Source: Chara braunii
Taxonomy: Eukaryota > Streptophyta > Charophyceae > Charales > Characeae
DNA length: 46,597 bases
Assembly: GCA_003427395.1 (NCBI GenBank)
Contig: BFEA01000467.1
Location: 737,963 to 784,559, forward strand
Reading direction: 5' to 3'
Position 1 is the stretch's first letter. The number at the start of each line of letters is the position of its first letter. The notes under the pieces were generated by a model, which ran no database searches, was not told where the DNA came from, and saw only the letters and a list, made by a program, of their open reading frames with translations. A program made the position numbers and the translations under genes. Shown piece by piece: positions 10,767 to 19,640 of the stretch.

Positions 10767-11529
10767 GTTGCAACTCCCCCACCAACTCCATCGCGTTCCC
10801 GAAAAGCTGCGCCCCTATGTTTGTCATCGTCTCTCTCTCAGCTGGCGCTACCCCTGCCCGCGCCTCTCAGACAGCCACGTCACCAACAGCAGACGCCATG
10901 TGGCCAATCAAGGAGCCACACATGTGTGCTGGGCGCGCGCACAGGCCCAGCGTCCGAGGAGCTTCCCTCCCGAGGCGCTAGTCGAGCCGGGGAGCCGGGT
11001 CTCACCGGTTCGCCGGCGTCGGGGCGCTAGCGCTAGCACAGCCCAGGGCCTATTCTGTCCGACACCATAGGCTCCCACCTCACCGTTTCGTAAGTGAATG
11101 TGCACAACACCAGACACCCTGCCCAAAACCTTTTTTATTTTTTTTTATTTTTTAAGCCCAGGTTGTTGTAGAGGTGGGATACTAGACCGATGGCAGTCGC
11201 CCATAGTACTCGGCCACTCGGTTGTCCAGCTGAGCCCGAAGACCCAAGCCACCCTTCCTCTCATCTTTTTTGCCCTGGCGCACCCCACCCCCTCTATCCT
11301 ACCCTAGTGTTAACCACCCAGGACCATCACCCATTGCCATCTTGGCGGGGTGACCTGACCAGATAGCTGTTACAGGTACCGGGGCTAAGCAGAGACTCCT
11401 TCCCCCTGCTCAGCCCTGGTTGAAGCAGACGCCGTGCAAGCCCGATTGCACGGGGACTTCGGGAGCTAGGTGTGAACATGCTACTACAGGTCTTCATGAG
11501 AGTGCACAGTGGCTCCCATCTAGCACAGT
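10767..11529. other. No gene seen; GC-rich then T-rich spacer
   Basis: GC-rich sequence (10850-11070, with several GGCGCTAG/AGCGCTAG palindromic motifs near 10975 and 11026) is followed by a T-rich run at 11130-11152, which could be the poly-A tail of a minus-strand retroposon. The open frames here look like composition artefacts. Confidence 0.4.
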
Positions 11530-12390
11530 TGTGTGGTGATGATAGAGAGTTGGGAATCCTCCGTTCCCTCGTGTGTCCCTGGAGCCTGTTCCGGCCCTGC
11601 GGTAAGGTGCAGTATCTTCTGACACCCCCGGCATCCCGTACTAAGGAACTGCCATCCCAGCCTCAACCCTATGCTACGTACTAGGAGGATAGCCAACCCT
11701 GAGTCTTGAGTTATGATTTTGAATCTCTTATCCTTATGTTGTATTACTACAGTGTTCTATTGTGTTGACGGTAGAGAGAGCTGGGGATCCTCTGTTCCCT
11801 CGTATATCCCTGGAGCCCGTTCTGGCCCCGAGGTAAGGTGCAGTATCTCCTGACACCCCCGACATCCCGAAGGAACTGCTATGCCAGCCTCGACCCTATG
11901 CTACGTACTAGGAGGATAGCCAACCCTGAGTCATGTGTTTATAGCTACAGTGTTCTATTGTGTTGATGGTAGAGAGAGCTGGGGATCCTCCGTTCCCTCA
12001 TATATCCCTGGAGCCCGTTCCGGCCCCACGGTAAGGTGCAGTATCTCCTGACACCCCTGACATCCCGTACTAAGGAATTGCTATGGCAGCCTCAACCCTA
12101 AGCTACGTACTAGGAGGATAGCCAACCCTAAGTCATGAATCATGGACTGTATCATGAACTATATCTATTGACCCTGGAGAATCTATTAACCCTGTGTTGT
12201 TTGGTGATCTGTAAGAGGTGACAATCCTCTGTTCCCTCGTATGTCCCTGGAGCCCGTTCCGGCCCCGTGGTAAAGTGCAGTATTTCCTGACACCCCCCAC
12301 ATCCCGTAGGAAAGAAGTGCTATGCCAGCCTCAACCCTTGACTACGTACTAGGAGGATGACCAGCCCTAAGTCATATCGAACACAGGACC
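11530..12390. repeat. Four-unit tandem array, about 200-240 bp period
   Basis: Four diverged units are anchored on GTTCCCT at 11563, 11794, 11992 and 12231 (spacings 231, 198 and 239). Each carries the same ordered blocks: GTTCCCTCRTRT, CCCTGGAGCC, CGTTCYGGCCC, GTGCAGTAT, CCTGACACCCC, ATGCCAGCCTC and CTACGTACTAGGAGGAT. The about 165-bp core is well conserved and the linkers vary in length. It is non-coding in all frames. Confidence 0.85.
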
Positions 12391-12540
12391 TCATGTGAAC
12401 CATGCAGATGACCTACCCTATTGGCCTAAGCTATGAAATAGTCTATAGCTTTGCTCTGCTGGGCTCGAGTAGACCAGACTGTACGAACCACCCAGCAGTC
12501 TCGTGACCACCCCATAGACCAAGAACATCAGGATACCACA

Positions 12541-12733
12541 ACCATGAGCTACCCCTTGGGTGGTGCCCAGGCAGTGTCTGTAATCCTGAGTCATCCCAAG
12601 GGTGTGTGTGTCCAGCCGTGCGTCACTCTAACACCCTGCCGGTGTCCATGCGCAGCATGGTTTTGAACCCCCAACCTTATACCACAATGAGCATTTCGAA
12701 CCGGTGCTCTAACCACTGAGCTACATCAACTGG
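12541..12733 (-). mobile_element. tRNA-derived SINE (family S1), minus copy
   Basis: Read on the minus strand it begins CCAGTTGATGTAGCTCAGTG, giving an RNA polymerase III A box (TAGCTCAGTGG), and then has a B box (GGTTCAAAACC) about 50 bp later. The body after the tRNA-like head matches the plus-strand copy at 16381-16569 block by block (GGACACCGGCAGGG, GACGCACGGCTGGACACAC, ACAGACACTGCCTG, CACCACCCAAGG). Such elements are transcribed from the internal promoter and mobilised by LINE machinery. Confidence 0.8.
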
Positions 12734-13124
12734 ACTGGGCGGCAGTGTTGAGATATATGCACAGGTGACCGGCCCCAGATACTTTGAGATTATCATGGAA
12801 GTTATGGTGGTTTGTCATGATTACTGGTTATCGAGCTTCTGTTGTGACAGGTGTGGGGATAAAAGAAAGCAATTGTAACAAGTTGGTAGTGGTCAGAATT
12901 AACCAAGTAGAGCAAATTAAGCTCAGTGCACTGCCTGCTGTACTGCCCTATGGCAAGACAAATATGGTAATGGTGGGACGCGGCTTGGAGACAACTCACG
13001 GGCTCAGATCTCCCCTGGAACCAGCGGTGCTACTGCTGGGCCAACTGGCAGGGCTAAGTGCTACCTGGTCCACTTTCCAGCTCAACCTCTTTTGGTACAT
13101 AAGGCTAGAAGTGCTTTTGATGAT

Positions 13125-13727
13125 ATGGAGAGCCCACTGTTCCCATGAACGAAAGAGCACACCTTCGGCTTTCCCCAAGCCAAACAACACATCATAGAGA
13201 CTATTAGAGCAAATATCCATAAAGCGGCGAAGCAACTCAAGGAAACACTCAAAACTACAACGGACCAAGCCAGGAGAGACAACTGCATCTCCACATTTGC
13301 CCAAAGCTGGCTGAACCTGGACCAGAAGATTGCTGCCCTTGACGCTAAACGGGAACCTGATCTGGAAACGGTGGTGGAAAGATCAACACAGCTGGAAAGG
13401 AGGGCACTACCGATCCCCCAGCGTCCTGTGCCAGGCAGGCCCATGGTGATTGTTCCCCACTGTACCCAGCCTGGGACAACACTGGAAGACAACATTGAAG
13501 AGGACAACAACCCCAACCAAACTGGATTCCGAAACATGGCACAGAACGAAAGAACAGTGACACATCACCCCAACCCTACCACACAACTTTCTTTGAACCC
13601 CTCTCTCCCAAAAGTCACACCCACTCCTACCTCTCCACCCCCGGCTGAACAGTGGTCTCCGGGCACCATGGCAACACCGTGCCTGTCCCCCTATCCTCCT
13701 CAGACCCAAACCCCCCACTACCATTAG
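13125..13727 (+). pseudogene. Degenerate ORF1-like coding remnant
   Basis: Frame 3 from ATG 13125 is broken by a TGA at 13146-13148 and then open to the TAG at 13725-13727. The middle is helix-prone and charged (QLKETLKTTTDQARRD, then LDQKIAALDAKR), and the C-terminal third is Pro/Thr/Asn-rich and merges into a C-rich tract (13740-13940). No catalytic motif is present. Because a LINE-like 3' tail lies 780 bp downstream, I infer a LINE ORF1 or a non-autonomous derivative. A host pseudogene is the alternative. Confidence 0.35.
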
Positions 13728-14337
13728 CAAAACCCAATTGTTCCCCCCCCCCGCCACCCTATCTCTCCACCCCCCCCACAAACCCCCCACTGCCAAACAC
13801 TGCTCCCCCACCCACCCCTCCACCCCCCACCGACGACCTCATAAGGTCTATCTGCGATGATCCGACTTCCTAAGCTCTCCCTCCCCCACTCCCGAGTGCG
13901 ACCCCCCCAATGACCCCTCCTTCGCCCCCCACCCCAGTTACCCCACCACCACAGCTTTGCTGAAACCAATACCCCTCAAAGAACTGTCACCTAAAAGCCC
14001 TGGCCAGGCGGAACGCGAAACAACAACACCATTATCAAAGGGATCTGGATCTGAGTATCGGGCTTGGAGCAACAGACGCCCCATGGGCAACGACTTCAGG
14101 ATGGTGGCAGATTATGGATGCTGAGTAGAGCAGACAGAGGACATTGTAAGCCGCGCACGACCAGTGCCTGTTCCCGGTACCAGCTCTCAGCACTTCACTG
14201 AGGCCACTCACAGTGACCCGCTGTCTACCAAAGCGACAACTTGGAGAAGAGTCGATCAGGCTGGTGCGAAAAAAAGTACAATGTCTTCACATAATGACAC
14301 GAAGTATAGTACACTACAGATAGAGCATTAATAGAAG
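13728..14337. other. C-rich tract and unassigned spacer
   Basis: 13735-13940 is strongly C-rich on the plus strand (many CCCC to CCCCCCCC runs), so the minus strand has G-runs capable of quadruplex formation. The rest shows no gene. Confidence 0.5.
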
Positions 14338-14474
14338 AAATACTAGGACATCAGCAGTGACCACAACAACTCTCAATTTGCCATGATGGTTGCACAGTGC
14401 AGACACAGCATTGACAGGTTAAATACTAGGACATCTGCAGTGACCACAACAACTCCCAATTTGCCATGACGGTT
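14338..14474. repeat. Direct duplication, 83-bp offset
   Basis: AAATACTAGGACATC and CAGTGACCACAACAACT, followed by CAATTTGCCATGAYGGTT, occur at 14338-14391 and again at 14421-14474. The two copies differ at only three positions, so the duplication is recent compared with its surroundings. Confidence 0.8.
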
Positions 14475-14504
14475 TATGTGATCTTACTGGTATGCTGGAC
14501 GCAC

Positions 14505-14628
14505 TTTCCAGCAGGTGTTGCTCCCCACCAATATTCCACGCAGTCCCACTTAATGAGGATGCTCTTATCACCTCCTTATAGTGGGTCCCTGTAACGAAGT
14601 TCACCCAAAAAAAAAAGAAAAAAAAAGG
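14505..14628 (+). repeat. LINE-like 3' tail, second copy
   Basis: It shares TTTCCAGCAGGTG, TGCTCCCCACCAATA and GATGCTCTTATCA in order with the LINE 3' end at 9240-9370, and ends in an A-rich tail (14608-14626). It marks the 3' end of a second, probably truncated or non-autonomous, retroposon on the plus strand. Confidence 0.6.
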
Positions 14629-14964
14629 TTCAGTGCAAATTAAGCACAGTACGACAGGGGTATAGCAGGGAAAGGGTAGAAATAATGCAGGGAAGCCAGG
14701 GGCAGGGACATGTTCTCGCCTTTGTCGTTTTCCTTCCTCTGTTCACGAAGGGCAGCGCGGTTAGTCTTTCACAGCAGCTGGGTACCATGGCGAGTCTCCC
14801 AGCTGAGATAAGACTCCCCTGCCTTTTCTCTCGTCTTTCAGTGACTCCATGGATAACTCATCTGCTTGCCGGGGACAAGTAACCGGACTGTTGCCCCCCA
14901 GAATAGAAGGGGCTGTTTGTTTGTGTGGTAAGAAAAAAGAAGAGAAAAAGGTGAAACCACGCGG

Positions 14965-15166
14965 GAGTCACAAAAATGACTTATAACTTATAACTGCAAT
15001 ATGGGCCAAGATACAGTTTCGAATTGCAGTTCGGGCAGTGTATACAACCCAGCTTTCTGGCCAGGTAGGGTGCCTGAAGTGCAATTGCAAACTGTATCTT
15101 GCCCCATAGTGCAGTTGCAAACTGCATCTTGCCCCATAGTGCAATTATAACTCCTTTTTGTGACTC
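14965..15166. mobile_element. 202-bp foldback (MITE-like) element
   Basis: The ends are inverted copies: GAGTCACAAAAA at 14965 and TTTTTGTGACTC ending at 15166. Inversion continues inward through an ATAACTGCAATATGGG block and CAAGATACAGTTTCGAATTGC, paired with GCAATTGCAAACTGTATCTTG and the CCCCATAGTGCAATTATAA block. The right arm carries an extra copy of a roughly 34-bp unit (AGTGCARTTGCAAACTGYAT, then CTTGCCCCAT). A transcript would fold into a hairpin with about 70-bp imperfect arms. No target-site duplication is obvious. Confidence 0.75.
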
Positions 15167-15367
15167 TACTGAAGTTACCACAAAAAGAAAGTATCCTGAA
15201 ATTGAGGGTCTCAACCCTGCTACTAGGCATTGCAATAGAGTCATTAATGTCAGCTAGGGTGATTCTGACTAAGACCTCAACCTGACAAAACCGACTTCTG
15301 TCAGAGCAGAGGGTCACTGACGAGGTAATAATTATGATGCTTCACCATGATATCTCCCAATCCTTGG

Positions 15368-15402
15368 TTGTTGAACTAACTACAGGGTAGTTAGTTCAAC
15401 AA
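15368..15402. other. Perfect 16-bp inverted repeat, 3-nt loop
   Basis: TTGTTGAACTAACTAC (15368-15383), AGG loop, then GTAGTTAGTTCAACAA (15387-15402). There is no mismatch over 16 bp, which is unlikely by chance in an otherwise decayed region. Confidence 0.8.
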
Positions 15403-15475
15403 AATCCAGCATTCTTTCCCCCCCCAGCATTTCTAGAGCCATCTTTAGGCAGCCCAAAACTTCCAGAAAAATCCA

Positions 15476-15987
15476 GCGGCCTAGCTCAGTTGGTTAGGCA
15501 TGCAAGTGGCATTCAGCAGGTTGTGGGTTCAAGCCCCACGACCGCCTGCAGCACACTTAGTTCCAACGGACTGTGATAGTCCTCTGGACACCCCTGACCG
15601 GTATTAGCGGGGTCTTTGAGCAATGTGGGTGTGAGTGCGAGCGCGAGTGGGTTGTGTGTGGTGTGTGGGAGAGCGTTGGCCATAGCCTCTGCTGCTACTC
15701 GATGCGGGGTGGGGGACGATGAGAAAGGGAGGCGCAGCTACTGGCAAGATGCTCGGTCTTTGCGTTAGCCGGACGCCCACTGCCGGCCCCACCCCATCTC
15801 TGACCACCGCTGTTGGGGCGGGGGGCTGCATGAGGGGCTGCATGATTTACCTCTTTTGCGAGGCCCTATGCTTGCAGGGGTCCCCTGTATATAGTCTTAG
15901 GAGTAGTGGTAGGAAGGTAATGAAAGGCAAAAAGAGTTTGAGAGAAGAACATAGTGTAGTTCAAAAAAAAAAAAAAAAAAAAAAAAA
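15476..15987 (+). mobile_element. tRNA-derived SINE (family S2) with A25 tail
   Basis: The head 15476-15546 is tRNA-like: A box TAGCTCAGTTGG (15482-15493), B box GGTTCAAGCCC (15526-15536), a perfect GTGGG/CCCAC T-stem and a partly paired acceptor stem (GCGG with CCGC). A 415-bp unrelated body follows and ends in 25 As (15963-15987). The flanks contain AGAAAAA on both sides, a weak candidate target duplication. It would be transcribed by RNA polymerase III and retroposed by a LINE. A functional tRNA is unlikely because the anticodon arm does not pair well. Confidence 0.8.
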
Positions 15988-16380
15988 TCAAGAAAAAGGA
16001 TTCTACTCCACAAAATATACTTTATTCAAGTTGTAAATCTTGCTTTATTTCCTGACAGATTGATGTGCTGGAGATCTAAGGCAGGCTGCTGTCACCAGAT
16101 GCATGCCACGTTGAAAATTCAACAGAACCCAGCTCAACATTCGCTGGTGGGGCGGGGGCAGCAGCGACTTTGGCCAGTCGTCACATAGCAGCGACTGCAG
16201 TTGTTGTGGCAGCCTCACCTCATCCCGTACTCGTGGTCTTTACTCTTGCCATTTGTTCTACCTGGCCTTTTCGGGTAGGATAGGGGCAACATATGTCGGT
16301 AGTAGACACTTTACATACGTCGGTAGTAGACACTTTACATATGTCGGTAGTCGACACACCTTTATATTCCCTCAAAAGGT

Positions 16381-16569
16381 CCAGTTGATGTAGCTTAGTG
16401 GCTAGAGCGCCCGTTGGAAATGTGCATTGAAATATAAGGTGTTCAAAACCCCGCAGCCTTGCACATGGACACCGGCAGGGCGTTAGATTGACGCACGGCT
16501 GGACACACATCCCCTTGGCTGACGCATGGTACTATTACAGACACTGCCTGCGCACCACCCAAGGTTAGT
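16381..16569 (+). mobile_element. tRNA-derived SINE (family S1), plus copy
   Basis: It begins CCAGTTGATGTAGCTTAGTG (A box) and has a B box around 16438-16450 (GTTCAAAACC). The tRNA-unrelated body matches the minus-strand copy at 12541-12733. The two copies differ at roughly a fifth of positions by eye, so they are independent old insertions of one family. Confidence 0.8.
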
Positions 16570-16654
16570 CCACGGTGTTGTATGTTGGTTGTGGGTTTCA
16601 CAGGTTTTTTCTGATGTTCTCCCCACTCTGGCATATCACACGGTCATTCCTTTT

Positions 16655-16765
16655 CCGGTAGTTGCTCATACGGTAGAGTCTTGGATTACATGTTACAAGG
16701 TCACGGCTTCAAGCTTGGTTCGGTCCTTGGGGGGGTGTCCTTGTCCAGCTGGCCCGTTCTCTCCT
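16655..16765 (+). repeat. Possible decayed tRNA-like SINE head
   Basis: GTTGCTCATACGGTAGAGTC resembles an A-box region and GGTCACGGCTTCAAGC a B-box region at the expected spacing, but both deviate from consensus and no body or tail is defined. Confidence 0.3.
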
Positions 16766-17021
16766 CGAGACATGATTCACAGAGTACACATAGCTTTCGG
16801 GCATACACACATAGCTTGTGAATTATATATCGCTTACAGGTCACATACACAAGGTTCCACACATGATACTGTCTACACAGATTCACAGAATATATACACA
16901 AAAAACAGGCTGGGGAGCGAGTCACTGGTGGGGTCCAGTGCCTGCAGTACGTTGAGGTAGGTTGGATAGGGTGCCATTGGGTGCAGTGCCTACTGACATT
17001 CGGATAGAACTGTCTGGTGGC

Positions 17022-17035
17022 TATATATATATGGG
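17022..17035 (+). promoter_or_regulatory. TATA-like run
   Basis: CTATATATATATGG is a good TATA match, but no gene is recognised downstream before the 5' LTR at 17237. Confidence 0.2.
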
Positions 17036-17163
17036 GCCTGTAGTTCATTGTCTGGGCCTGGCGTCCGAAGTTCCCGTTCGACAAGGTTCGTCCGATTCCG
17101 CTTCCACCAGGGCCGCTGGGCAATCTATCAGCCCTGGTGCCTATCACTGCTGTTCGGTCCATG

Positions 17164-17185
17164 TTGCCTGCCCGTTGGCAGGCAA
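17164..17185. other. Perfect 9-bp stem hairpin
   Basis: TTGCCTGCC, a CGTT loop and GGCAGGCAA. No T-run follows, so it does not look like a terminator; function unknown. Confidence 0.5.
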
Positions 17186-17231
17186 TGGTCCTCAGTCTGA
17201 GTGCTGGTCACACTGAGGTAGAATAGTGGGA

Positions 17232-17236
17232 TAGGG
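17232..17236. repeat. Target-site duplication of element A, left
   Basis: TAGGG directly before the 5' LTR matches TAGGG at 27358-27362 directly after the 3' LTR. Five bp is the normal target duplication of Ty3/gypsy elements. Confidence 0.9.
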
Positions 17237-17540
17237 TGTAGCGGACCTCTGGTTGGCCTGTGAGACCAGCCCCTTGGCCTGTTCTCACAGGCCTGTGTTG
17301 TATTCAGGGAAGTCCAGTCCAGGCCGGTACCTCTGTCGGTACCAGCCAGTCCAGTCCAGTCAGTCCGCTGGGGTATACCCTAGCCAGAGTCTGTACTTTG
17401 GGGCATTCTGCATTCGCACAGTTTGGAGTACGTGCGTTGGAGTCTCGCGTGGGAGTTGCATTGTGCCATCTTGCTCCACTCTCATCCTCCATCTCCATCT
17501 GTATCCCAGGCGGAGCACCACACCTGGTGGGTCCGCCACA
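17237..17540 (+). repeat. 5' LTR of element A
   Basis: It starts TGTAGCGGAC and ends GTCCGCCACA, a near-perfect inverted terminal pair with the canonical TG...CA. It contains a CAGTC-type short tandem (about 17342-17365) that accounts for the 5-bp length difference from the 3' LTR, and palindromic GGTACC sites. It should hold the promoter and polyadenylation signals, but no strong TATA box is visible. Confidence 0.93.
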
Positions 17541-17541
17541 C

Positions 17542-17553
17542 TGGTATCAGAGC
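17542..17553 (+). promoter_or_regulatory. Primer binding site (tRNA-Met initiator)
   Basis: TGGTATCAGAGC lies one base after the 5' LTR. This sequence is complementary to the 3' end of plant initiator tRNA-Met and primes minus-strand cDNA synthesis. Confidence 0.93.
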
Positions 17554-17568
17554 GGGAACGTTCCCCGC
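17552..17568 (+). promoter_or_regulatory. Palindrome immediately after the PBS
   Basis: GCGGGAACGTTCCCCGC is a 16-bp palindrome with one extra C, overlapping the last two bases of the PBS. A self-complementary element at this place in the genomic RNA could act as a dimerisation or packaging hairpin; this is inference only. Confidence 0.45.
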
Positions 17569-19640
17569 TCCCACCCGCCACACCGCACAGTGGGGAAACT
17601 GTGTAAAACCCGACAGCGGGTTTTTGGGTGATTTTTTCGTGTCTCCGATGGAAAACAGCGGAAAAATGTGATGAAACGTGCAGCAGCGAAGGAGCGACAC
17701 GTGGCGAGAGAAGAGAGATAAGAGTAACAACGAAGGCCAAGCCTACCGCACACGCACGCGTCACATGCCCACGCTGGCCCACTGCCCCGCCCCGCTCACA
17801 AATTATTTATCATCAAGAACCAGGATGCTGCTACTGCCAGGGTTTGAACCTGGGCAGCTGCCACTCATGCGCGTGCGTGGCCAGCTCCTCAACACACTGG
17901 CCAAAGCTACAATCTAAGTTGGTTATGTGGCTCGTTGGTGTTGAAGAAGTGCCACGGCAGCTATTTACCCCCTCCCCCCCCCGTCGGCGAGCGGCGAGCA
18001 GCGTGCGGCAAGAAAGCTATTTGCCCCCACCCCTTGGGTCGTGGGTGCTGCCGCCTGCGCACGTGGCTGGTATCTGGCACCTATCTGCAGTGCCACGTCG
18101 CAGCTTGCGGTGGATCTTGAAGACCCCCCTGGCTAGGGGGCTGCACTACAGTGACATCTGGGTGGCTAATCAAGATCTCAGCCCACCCCATACTTTTTTT
18201 TGTCGTGACATCAGACCAACAACATCTTGAAGGCCAAGATCCTGTGGATCTTGGTAGTGCTCTGCTCTTGGCCTCCCAAGAGCTCGGTATCACCACCCTA
18301 CCCACTAACCTACTCTCCCCCAACCCCTTTTCTCTCCCCCCCCATTATCTAATCATCCTTTCTAACCCTACCACTACTCCCTCCTCCCTCCTTACTCATC
18401 TCCCACAACCTTTTTTTTTTCTCTCCTCTCCTCCCCACTCACCATCTTCTACTAATCTCGTCTACTCCTCTCCACCTTTTCCATATCCTTCTCTCCCATT
18501 CTACCACCACCTTTTCCATATCCTTCTCTCCCATTCTACCACCCTCCTTTCCCTCTTTCCCCTCACCTACAACCCCATCATCTCCCCCCCCATCTCCCCC
18601 TTCACTCTTTCTCTCTCACCTATTCCTTTCTCCCTTCTTTCCTTCACTTTTCCATTCCCCCCCCCCCCAACTTTGAGATTTTCTGTTTTTTCTTCTTTTT
18701 ATCCTTCTTTTTATTTAAATTTCCTCTTTAAATTCTTCAAAATTTTGAATTTTCTTCTTCTCTCTACTTCTTTTCTCATTTTTATTTAATTTTGATTTTT
18801 ATTTATTCTAAAAATTTGAATTTTTCTGCGGCACCTTTAGATCGGTTTAAGACCTCGTTATTTCAGCTCTCGGCGTACATTTTGGCCGCGCGTGGGTAAC
18901 GAAGTGCTGCCGAAATTTTTTCCTTTTCTCCCTACTCTCTCCCCTCTTACTTAGTCATATCTTTGCCGGTGCACTTCGACCCCATGAGGGTAACGAAATG
19001 CTGCCGAATTTTTTGGAAAATTGAGCACTTAGTCTCTCTTCACTCTCCACCGTCGAATTTATTTATTTATTTATTTACTATTTATTCATTTATTTTCTGA
19101 AACTTATAATTTGCGGCATCTTATCTTGATCTCTCCTTCCTCTTGGCACATTCTTGACCCATGAGGGGTAGGGAAACACTGTCAAAAATTCCAAAAAAAT
19201 AAACATTTTTTCTCTTTTCACATTTTGTTTATTTATTTCTTTAATTATTTTAATTATTTATTTATTTATTATAATTTTCTCGAAATTTCATTGTTTATTT
19301 ATTTTTCTCTCCCCCTCCCCCTCCATCGTTGGTATTCTCTTTTCTTGATTAGGTCACCGATACCCTACCCTAACCACTCAAACTCCGGTTAGGGTTGCCT
19401 TAGGGTTTTGGGTTTTCCTAGGGCTTAGGGTTTTCTTAACCCCCCTACTCTCCCATCACCCCTTCTCCCTACTTTCCCTCCCCATTCGGGCACCCTGGAC
19501 CCGAACCACCCCTCCCCCTTTGCCGGCACCCGCGCTAGATTCGTTAGCGCGGCCCGTCTTTTTCTACCGCAACCCCCCCCTACGCCCTCCGCTCACGCGG
19601 CCCTCCTCTGGCCCCCTCCAGTCCAGCCCGCCACCTCCCC
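17554..19640 (+). other. Long untranslated leader of element A
   Basis: About 2.1 kb between PBS and gag without coding motifs. In order: a tRNA-like minus-strand segment (17818-17912), a pyrimidine-only-like tract (about 18290-18700), three imperfect repeats of a GGTAACGAARTGCTGCCGAA block (18893, 18988 and, more decayed, about 19166), (TTTA)n-rich sequence (19050-19290), and TTAGGGTT-like steps (19388-19435). ORFs in this stretch are pyrimidine-composition artefacts. Confidence 0.7.
17818..17912 (-). repeat. tRNA-like (SINE) fragment in the leader
   Basis: Read on the minus strand it has a perfect B box GGTTCAAACCC inside a fully paired CCAGG/CCTGG T-stem, preceded by a plausible D-arm/A-box region about 50 bp upstream. 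It is either an inserted SINE head or part of the ancestral leader. Element B lacks this region, so I cannot compare. Confidence 0.5.

Noticed and set aside
15368-15420. Hairpin considered as a Helitron 3' end
   Set aside because: No CTRR follows within about 12 bp on either strand and no TC start was found.
15476-15546. A functional tRNA gene
   Set aside because: The A and B boxes are good, but the acceptor stem has two mismatches, the anticodon arm does not pair, and a long body with a poly-A tail follows: a SINE head.
18151-18789. 212-codon plus-strand ORF in element A's leader
   Set aside because: Pyrimidine-only composition (Ser, Pro, Leu, Phe) with no domain; stops are rare there because the tract has few purines.
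19385-19440. Telomere-like TTAGGGTT/TTTTAGGG steps in element A's leader
   Set aside because: Only a few irregular units inside a transposon leader, not an array; treated as chance low complexity.
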